Origin: Candidatus Nitrosopolaris nunavutensis
GTDB taxonomy: Archaea; Thermoproteota; Nitrososphaeria; Nitrososphaerales; Nitrososphaeraceae
Direction of reading: 5' to 3'
Length of the DNA stretch: 9,681 bases
Assembly (NCBI GenBank): GCA_002501855.1
Contig: DAOM01000195.1
Span: 1-9,681, forward strand
Below the pieces are notes generated by a model. It was not told the origin of the DNA. It saw only the letters and a program-made list of their open reading frames with translations, and did no database searches. Of the stretch, positions 5,195 through 9,681 are shown in pieces. The position numbers and the translations under genes were made by a program. How positions within the stretch are numbered: position 1 is the stretch's first letter; each line of letters opens with the position of its first letter.

Positions 5195-5995
5195 ATGCAG
5201 GAAATTAGAAGGAAGTACGTCGTTCCTGGTGACCGAATCATTGAAGGGAATTTCCGGCCTTTATTTAACGTAATTAAGGCAGGCAATTCTATCATCTCCA
5301 CGAGGATCGGGATTGCGGAAGCAGGGAGAGAAGGTGTCAAAGTAATACCATTGTCTGGGGTATACATTCCCCGAGTAAATGATATTGTAATAGGCAAGAT
5401 AATGCATCATTCTTCCTTGTCATGGGATGTTGACATCAACTCATGCTTCTCTGCTCACCTGCCTGCGCAAGACGTATTTGGGAGAGACTTTTCTCCGGCC
5501 AGGGATGATATGGGAAGAGAATTGGCTATAGGTGATTTAATTACCGCGAGGATTATTGCCTTTGATAGAACGAGGGATCCTATGGTAACGATTCAGGATA
5601 AAGATTTAGGCAAGGTTCCTAGTGGAGAGTTTATTAAAATTTCTGCTACCCGCGTTCCGAGACTTATTGGAAAACGCGGGTCTATGATACAGACGATTGA
5701 ACAGGCTACGCACACTAGAGTTTTAATTGGTCAAAATGGGATCGTAGTTGTAACTGGCAGAAATTCAGAGGGAATAAAATTGGCGGTTAGGGCAATCAGG
5801 ATGGTCGAGGAAGAAGCGCACACACCGAATCTGACACAGAGGGTGAAAACTCTGCTTAATGTATCCGATTCGGCACCGGCAGACACCTCTCAATTAGCTC
5901 AGCCACAAAATGCTCCTCAGAATGAGGAATTGCAGCCTACTATTCAGGAAGTCGAGGAAGAGCTAGAAGTGGAAAAGGGCGAAAAAGTTCCATGA
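5195..5995 (+). CDS. rrp4: Exosome RNA-binding cap subunit Rrp4
   Basis: Rrp4 forms, with or in exchange for Csl4, the RNA-binding cap on the Rrp41/Rrp42 ring and guides RNA 3' ends into the pore. Domains in order: an N-terminal domain with RKYVVPGDRIIEGN (6-19), an S1 domain (about 62-135: VNDIVIGKIMHH..., GDLITARIIAFDRTRDPMVT), and a KH domain (about 145-205) with the loop GKRG at 159-162. After about residue 215 an atypical 50-residue tail follows, rich in Gln, Pro and Glu (PQNAPQNEELQPTIQEVEEE), probably disordered. The start is ATG at 5195, with a TAA two codons before it in frame. The stop overlaps the rrp41 start as ATGA, so the two are translationally coupled. Confidence 0.95.
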   Translation: MQEIRRKYVVPGDRIIEGNFRPLFNVIKAGNSIISTRIGIAEAGREGVKVIPLSGVYIPRVNDIVIGKIMHHSSLSWDVDINSCFSAHLPAQDVFGRDFSPARDDMGRELAIGDLITARIIAFDRTRDPMVTIQDKDLGKVPSGEFIKISATRVPRLIGKRGSMIQTIEQATHTRVLIGQNGIVVVTGRNSEGIKLAVRAIRMVEEEAHTPNLTQRVKTLLNVSDSAPADTSQLAQPQNAPQNEELQPTIQEVEEELEVEKGEKVP

Positions 5996-6732
5996 CTCAA
6001 ACTAGAAGTTTAATCGACGAAAACGGTAAGCGAACTGATGGTCGTACCGGAGATCAATTGAGGGAAATAAAAATCACAGTTGGGGTGATAAAAAATGCGG
6101 ACGGTTCCGCGTTCATAGAATTTGGCATGAACAAAATTGTAGTAGGTGTTTATGGTCCAAGGGAAGTACATCCAAAACATATGGCCCTATCTGATAGATG
6201 TGTTTTAAGATGCAGATATCATATGACGCCATTTTCTACTGATACCCGCAAGAACCCTGCTCCATCTAGGAGGGAAGTTGAAATCTCAAAAGTGATGAGA
6301 GAAGCATTGGAACCTTCCTTGATGTTGGAGGATTATCCACGCGCTGCAATCGATGTCTACGTTGAGGTGTTGCAAGCAGATGGAGGGTCTAGATGTGCTG
6401 GCATTACAGCGGCATCTGTAGCCTTAGCCGATGCTGGGATTAACATGCGAGATATGGTGTCTGCGTGTGCAGCGGGTAAAGTCGACGACAGAATAGTCTT
6501 AGATATTAACGATACTGAGGATAAGGAGGGAGATGCTGATATGCCGGTGGCCTATATGCAGCACCTCGAACAAGTTACCCTCTTACAGCTTGATGGCGTT
6601 CTAAATGAAGACCAATTCAATCAATGTCTCGACGAAGCCGTAAAGGGTTGCAAGCTGGTTTATGAAGTTCAAAGAAAAGCGTTGATGCAAAAGTATTTCG
6701 GCAACGAAACAGAGTTGAAAGAGGAACAATGA
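5992..6732 (+). CDS. rrp41: Exosome catalytic subunit Rrp41 (phosphorolytic 3'-5' exoribonuclease)
   Basis: RNase PH-like subunit (246 residues). With Rrp42 it forms the hexameric ring that degrades RNA by phosphorolysis to nucleoside diphosphates and can add A-rich tails in reverse. Key positions are present: KRTDGRTGDQLREIKI (13-28), the RNA-binding arginines R93-R94 in SRREVEISKVM, the phosphate-site loop GGSR (131-134), and the acidic pair D177 and D183 in DTEDKEGDADMPVAYM. These acids keep the six-residue spacing of D182 and D188 in Sulfolobus Rrp41, so the subunit should be active. Length is normal with a short charged tail. ATGA overlaps at both ends couple it to rrp4 and rrp42. Confidence 0.96.
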   Translation: MTQTRSLIDENGKRTDGRTGDQLREIKITVGVIKNADGSAFIEFGMNKIVVGVYGPREVHPKHMALSDRCVLRCRYHMTPFSTDTRKNPAPSRREVEISKVMREALEPSLMLEDYPRAAIDVYVEVLQADGGSRCAGITAASVALADAGINMRDMVSACAAGKVDDRIVLDINDTEDKEGDADMPVAYMQHLEQVTLLQLDGVLNEDQFNQCLDEAVKGCKLVYEVQRKALMQKYFGNETELKEEQ

Positions 6733-7556
6733 GCTCATCAAGACGTTCAACGATAATAGTAGAGCACTTGCGCAAACAGCAAATGTGGGACTCTATCTCA
6801 AAAGGAAAAAGACTCGATGGAAGAACCCTGGATGAGATAAGACCGATCGAAATTGAAGTAGGCCTAATAAAGAAAGCGAATGGATCCGCGAGGGTCAAAC
6901 TTGGTAATTCCGAAGTGGTAGCAGGAGTAAAGGTCGAGACCGGTGAACCATTCGAGGGGCTAGAAAATAAGGGGGCACTAATTCTGTCTGCAGAGGTGTT
7001 GCCAACAGCTTCGCCCTATATCGAACCTGGCCCACCTGACGAAGAAACGGTGGAACTAGCAAGAGTAGTAGACCGCGGCATAAGAGAATCTGAAATGCTC
7101 GATTTAAGTAAATTAGCTTTAATACCTGGAGAGATCGTCTATGTAATATTTGTCGACTGTAGTGTTATCAATGCTGATGGGAATCTGTTAGATGCCACAT
7201 CATATGCAGCAGTTTCGGCATTGATGAATAGTAAACTTCCTGTCTTTGAAATAAGGGATAGGAAAGCCGTTGACACCGGAGAAAAACAAAATCCACCACT
7301 TACCACGGTACCCGTTTCAATTACAGCAGTTAGAATAGGCGAATCAGTGATTTTAGATCCAACCGCAGAAGAGGAGGCATGTATGGATGCAAGAATCACC
7401 ATAACTACGAATTCCGATCAGAATTTTGCTGCTGTACAGAAAGGATCAACAGGAGCCTTTGCAGTAGAGCAGCTAAAGAGAGCGGCGGCGACTGCAAGGA
7501 TTAAAGGTGAGGAGATAAGAGCCAAACTAAGGGAGTCGACCAAGGCTGGTAAGTAG
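6729..7556 (+). CDS. rrp42: Exosome non-catalytic ring subunit Rrp42
   Basis: The second RNase PH-like ring subunit (275 residues), needed structurally and for RNA binding beside Rrp41. Family features are GKRLDGRTLDEIRPIEIEVG (26-45), PGPPDEETVELARVVDRGIR (100-119) with pore-facing arginines, NADGNLLDATSYAAVSALMN (148-167), and LDPTAEEEACMDARITI (209-225). The phosphate-binding GGSR loop and the two catalytic acids of Rrp41 are not conserved, as expected for Rrp42. The C-terminus is a basic helix. ATG at 6729 overlaps the rrp41 stop by four bases. Its end overlaps the inferred eL43 start by 11 bases. Confidence 0.96.
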   Translation: MSSSRRSTIIVEHLRKQQMWDSISKGKRLDGRTLDEIRPIEIEVGLIKKANGSARVKLGNSEVVAGVKVETGEPFEGLENKGALILSAEVLPTASPYIEPGPPDEETVELARVVDRGIRESEMLDLSKLALIPGEIVYVIFVDCSVINADGNLLDATSYAAVSALMNSKLPVFEIRDRKAVDTGEKQNPPLTTVPVSITAVRIGESVILDPTAEEEACMDARITITTNSDQNFAAVQKGSTGAFAVEQLKRAAATARIKGEEIRAKLRESTKAGK

Positions 7557-7803
7557 AAGAAAGCAAGGACAGACGGTATTAAAAGGGCTTGGTGTAAAAT
7601 ATGGAGCGACTGTACGCAAGAGGTACAGTAAGGCATATCGAACGTTGAAGCAAAAAAGACGATGCCCCTCATGCGGTTCTAATAAATTTTGTCGAATTGC
7701 GTTAGGTGTTTGGTACTGCAGAAAATGCAGCTACAAAGTTGCAGCGGGGGCCTATGATGTCGCTACCGACAAATTGCAAAGCCCAAATAGAAATTTCCTT
7801 TAA
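7546..7803 (+). CDS. rpl37ae: Large-subunit ribosomal protein eL43 (L37Ae) with no standard start codon
   Basis: An open frame after rrp42 encodes SRRKQGQTVLKGLGVKYGAT, VRKRYSKAYRTLKQKRRCPS and so on through GVWYCRKCSYKVAAGAYDV. This is eL43, with its zinc ribbon at C40, C43, C58 and C61 (numbered from the start proposed here) and the conserved GAYD end. Between the upstream in-frame TAA (7528-7530) and the body there is no ATG, GTG or TTG; the only near-cognate start is CTG at 7546, giving (M)VSRRKQGQ, 85 residues, close to normal. It is followed by GTAAGTAG, so a single base change (ATG to CTG) or a base-call error could explain it. The last residues after GAYDV overlap pcc1 by 50 bases. 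eL43 after rrp42 is a common archaeal order. Identity is firm; the start is inferred. Confidence 0.88.
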   Translation: MVSRRKQGQTVLKGLGVKYGATVRKRYSKAYRTLKQKRRCPSCGSNKFCRIALGVWYCRKCSYKVAAGAYDVATDKLQSPNRNFL

Positions 7804-8071
7804 ATCAATAATGCTCCCTGAATCTGCCCTTCTCGCTAAATCTATTTATGCTGCGATAGGCGCAGACACAAAAATGTGTAATCGTGACGCTGCGGCGTCC
7901 GGTTCCGAGACGAAAATTACCCTTACAAAAGATGAGAATACTAATTCCAGTATATTATTAGAACTAAAGACTCCAGATATTGTTGCATTGCGGGCAGCCA
8001 TTAATTCCTATTTGAGGCTTATTAACGCATCATTAAAAATTTGCGAAGCGAGCGTCACAAACAGTCGTTAA
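7754..8071 (+). CDS. pcc1: KEOPS complex subunit Pcc1
   Basis: Pcc1 is the small dimerising subunit of KEOPS, which together with Kae1, Bud32 and Cgi121 makes t6A at position 37 of ANN-decoding tRNAs. From ATG at 7754 (or the next codon, ATG 7757) the product has 105 residues. It has beta strands CKAQIEISFKS and KITLTKDE... SILLELKTPDIVALRAA, and the family helix LRAAINSYLRLINASLKI (79-96). The frame is open from ATG 7706, but that would add 16 residues lying within the eL43 zinc ribbon, and family proteins start just before the first strand. The 50-base overlap with eL43 is unusually long. Pcc1 after eL43 (and often rpoP) is a familiar archaeal order; rpoP and prefoldin are not present here. 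Confidence 0.85.
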   Translation: MMSLPTNCKAQIEISFKSIMLPESALLAKSIYAAIGADTKMCNRDAAASGSETKITLTKDENTNSSILLELKTPDIVALRAAINSYLRLINASLKICEASVTNSR

Positions 8072-8166
8072 CCATAATAGTCTGCTGTCCACTAAGCAAC
8101 TGTAACATACAGCGCCACAATATATTCGTAATAAATGATGAAATAAAAATGAGATTTTCTCCCAGA

Positions 8167-8781
8167 CTATGGTACGGGGAGCTTTAGCGGACTCGGTTGC
8201 GGGCTAGGGTGCAGACCAGCGGGTTGTGGACCTGAACCCCGGATATTGAATGTTAGCACTTTCGAAATACTATCGCCAATAGGGGATTTACCAGTAATGG
8301 CTTCAACTCCATATTTGAAAGTCATTGTTGCGTTGGTCATTCCTGGAGCGGTGGCTCTGTAGGCTATACCAGAAAGATTTGGACTTGATATCAGCAACTG
8401 TTCTCCAGGCTTTAGAGCAACTGATCGCGGTAGTGCTTTACAGGAGGCAGCTGCAGGCTGAGGTTCTATCATGACATTTTTATTAAATCTTACAGACAGT
8501 TGTGAAGTGCATGTCCCATTGGCAAACGTAATTGTAGATGAAGAGTTGTTATACACTATTGCCCGTAAACTGAATGTACTGCCAACGGTTACAACTGAAG
8601 GCTTGTATGTATGAACATGAAGAATCTTTACTCCTTTAATATGATGAGCCGAAGTGAGTGTCGTACTACTTTTCTTAACAGCCAAAACTGGTCCCGATCC
8701 AGCGAAGGTTGCGGCTGTCAATAGGACCAAGGTCATAGCAACAATGGCCAAAACTGCCCATTTTCCATTTAAATTTGTCAT
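8167..8781 (-). CDS. Secreted protein with Ig-like region and proline-rich tail
   Basis: A protein of 204 residues from ATG at 8781; a TTG at 8790 would add three residues. The N-terminus is a signal peptide: short polar start with one Lys, hydrophobic stretch AVLAIVAMTLVLLTAATFAG (9-28), possible cleavage after VLA (32-34). The mature part is rich in Ser, Thr and Val and has beta-strand patterning (KPSVVTVGSTFSLRAIVYNN), several NxS/T sites, and two cysteines (C91, C114) that could form a disulphide, as in a single Ig-like or adhesin domain. It ends in a Pro-rich tail (PQPAGLHPSPQPSPLKLPVP), possibly a linker or wall contact. I cannot name a function; extracellular or surface location is inferred. 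It converges on pcc1, with 95 bases between the two stops. Confidence 0.7.
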   Translation of the reverse strand: MTNLNGKWAVLAIVAMTLVLLTAATFAGSGPVLAVKKSSTTLTSAHHIKGVKILHVHTYKPSVVTVGSTFSLRAIVYNNSSSTITFANGTCTSQLSVRFNKNVMIEPQPAAASCKALPRSVALKPGEQLLISSPNLSGIAYRATAPGMTNATMTFKYGVEAITGKSPIGDSISKVLTFNIRGSGPQPAGLHPSPQPSPLKLPVP

Positions 8782-8808
8782 TACAAGCAAAAATATGCAA
8801 TGCTATTG

Positions 8809-8815
8809 ATATAAA
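8809..8815 (-). promoter_or_regulatory. TATA box of the secreted-protein gene
   Basis: Read on the minus strand this is TTTATAT. It lies 27 bases before ATG 8781 and 18 bases before TTG 8790, compatible with a leaderless transcript and slightly favouring the ATG. Confidence 0.5.
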
Positions 8816-9016
8816 TTCGCTACCCAGCAATGCCGGACCATTTGGTAATCTTGGACTAGCTAGTGACATTGGAATAGGTCAGTGGATTTGCGATATTAGG
8901 AGTGCTACCAGGTTTGAGCCTGAGAACTAGAAGAAAGTCTTTGCTAGGTATTATCTTTATGGAAGCAAATCTCGAAAGCTTAATTACAATTTGTTTTTTC
9001 AAATCAGTAATTGATA
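8816..9016. other. Gene-poor spacer
   Basis: No gene is supported on either strand. A plus-strand frame ending at the TAG at 8928-8930 lacks a usable start. A 37-codon frame (8959-9072) is short and hydrophobic, and no known product is recognised. The spacer probably carries upstream promoter sequence of the secreted-protein gene. Confidence 0.4.
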
Positions 9017-9024
9017 TTTTATAT
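9017..9024 (+). promoter_or_regulatory. TATA box (TTTTATAT) of a possible small RNA
   Basis: A good archaeal TATA-like sequence; a start near 9047 would be expected. No supported coding frame follows until 9400, and a terminator-like hairpin lies at 9215-9241. Confidence 0.35.
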
Positions 9025-9046
9025 CTTACCTATTACTTGTATGGTA

Positions 9047-9241
9047 GATCAACTCTTGTTACGGTTTTATAGGCAATTTGGTTGTCGCTGCCTTCGCTAT
9101 AGGCCGTAGGATTAGTATGTAGACTCGACTCATTGGTTTAGGTACAGTTATCTAATGAACACTAAAGGAAGTAGAAGACATATCATCTGATAATAGTATG
9201 ATATTTAGACAGCTGTACTGCTACCAGTACTTCATTTTTTT
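9047..9241 (+). ncRNA. Candidate structured small RNA
   Basis: The interval between a TATA box and a hairpin with a T7 tail contains nested and serial inverted repeats. TACGG/CCGTA (9060-9064 / 9104-9108) encloses AGGCA/TGCCT (9071-9075 / 9089-9093), and ATATCAT/ATGATAT (9180-9186 / 9198-9204) lies downstream. GTACTG/CAGTAC (9215-9220 / 9225-9230) precedes T9235-9241. No open frame of note lies within. It is not a tRNA or a known RNA family I can recognise. Each stem alone could be chance; the order promoter, structures, T-run is what suggests an RNA gene. Confidence 0.3.
9215..9241 (+). terminator. Hairpin followed by seven T
   Basis: GTACTG-CTAC-CAGTAC is a perfect 6-bp stem with a 4-base loop, followed four bases later by seven T (9235-9241). 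T-runs alone suffice for archaeal termination; the added hairpin makes a stronger case for a plus-strand terminator. Confidence 0.45.
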
Positions 9242-9399
9242 AATTAACATACTCATTTATTCGCAGAACTCTGAGAGATATAACCGTAATAAAATTGGAG
9301 AACCATTCGGAAATGCAAATATATCGAGTTAAAATGAAATTAATTGTAAGTCTCTTCCTAGTAATGGTTATTACATCTGTTCTCATAGTGTAGAGTATC

Positions 9400-9681
9400 T
9401 TGTCAAATCTTGAGAGAAATGCAAATTTTCGGACTTTATTTGGCATTGTCGTTATTTCAATTGCAATCATGCTAATCATCGGTAGTAGTTCTTTTCCAAA
9501 TATGGCCCTTAGCAAATCATCCTCACATGTTCCATTATTAAGTAACGGTGGAATATCAGGTAATAGTGGTATTGGTGCATCAAATTTAAGTGGCTTTCAT
9601 AACCAATCCTCTTCTACTTCTCTTTATTCCGCCCCACCACCATCCGCCTCCACTTTAGGCGGTAATATCAGCAAAGGTGTT
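9400..9681 (+). CDS. Start of an exported Ser/Gly/Pro-rich protein, cut by window end
   Basis: TTG at 9400 opens a frame to the window edge (94 codons). The N-terminus MSNLERNANFRTLFGIVVIS followed by IAIMLIIGSSSFP is a typical signal peptide or membrane anchor. After it comes a low-complexity region rich in Ser, Gly, Asn and Pro (NGGISGNSGIGASNLSG, SAPPPSASTLGG), probably flexible and outside the cell. The start is uncertain: the same frame upstream of a TAG at 9391-9393 encodes a second hydrophobic segment (MKLIVSLFLVMVITSVLIV from ATG 9334), and no TATA box sits at the right distance before 9400. No family is recognised; a surface protein is inferred from composition. Confidence 0.5.
   Translation, partial: MSNLERNANFRTLFGIVVISIAIMLIIGSSSFPNMALSKSSSHVPLLSNGGISGNSGIGASNLSGFHNQSSSTSLYSAPPPSASTLGGNISKGV

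Noticed and set aside
6617..7672. Minus-strand frames opposite rrp41, rrp42 and eL43
   Set aside because: Antisense shadows of firmly identified genes.
8826..8930. Plus-strand frame reading SNAGPFGNLGLASDIGIGQ
   Set aside because: Glycine-rich and faintly like the right-edge protein, but it has no usable start, ends after 34 codons and is too short to support as a gene relic.
8959..9072. 37-codon plus-strand frame with hydrophobic residues
   Set aside because: Short, no recognisable motif or start signal, and it runs through the TATA box and start of the candidate RNA.
9240..9515. Minus-strand 91-codon frame
   Set aside because: No promoter or motif; it overlaps the plus-strand exported protein start and the T7 terminator region.

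Overview
The window reads as chromosomal DNA of an ammonia-oxidiser-type archaeon (Thaumarchaeota / Nitrososphaeria, most like the Nitrososphaerales). The evidence is archaeal-only information-processing genes: RNA polymerase subunit D, eL18 and eL43, the exosome subunits Rrp4, Rrp41 and Rrp42, SBDS and the KEOPS subunit Pcc1. There is also a small CxxC/CxxC zinc protein and a winged-helix regulator of kinds common in that phylum. TATA boxes sit about 22-30 nt before several start codons, which fits leaderless transcription. Base composition is moderately AT-rich. The exact genus cannot be fixed from sequence reading alone.

Left accessory part (1-1779). On the minus strand lie the remains of an AAA-type ATPase locus. 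A Walker A fragment runs off the left edge, and upstream in the same frame is a hypothetical protein whose natural start is cut off by a shift in a run of nine A. Next come about 340 bases without a gene but with a TATA box and several inverted repeats (possible structured RNA or long leader), a 56-residue zinc-binding protein (+), and a winged-helix regulator (-).

Core part, minus strand (1952-3943). The tightly overlapping operon rpoD - eL18 - uL13 - uS9 is transcribed leftward, with TTG starts for rpoD, uL13 and probably uS9. The neighbours usual in many archaea (rps13/rps4/rps11 upstream, rpoN/rpoK downstream) are absent.

Core part, plus strand (4377-8071). Facing away from rpoD is SBDS - rrp4 - rrp41 - rrp42 - eL43 - pcc1. 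It joins ribosome maturation (SBDS), the RNA exosome (Rrp4 cap, Rrp41/Rrp42 ring), a 50S protein and the tRNA t6A-modifying KEOPS complex. Rrp4/Rrp41 and Rrp41/Rrp42 share ATGA overlaps. eL43 is easily missed because no ATG, GTG or TTG is available near its N-terminus. The roughly 430-base divergent spacer between rpoD and SBDS contains inverted repeats and a doubtful 58-codon frame. The 128-base SBDS-rrp4 spacer contains a possible leader with a mini-ORF.

Right part (8072-9681). A secreted protein with an Ig-like, proline-rich-tail layout lies on the minus strand, followed by a gene-poor stretch. That stretch contains a TATA box, nested inverted repeats and a hairpin with a T7 tail (candidate small RNA, about 9047-9241). 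At the right edge a Ser/Gly/Pro-rich exported protein begins and is cut by the window end.

No CRISPR array, rRNA, tRNA, transposase or origin was recognised.
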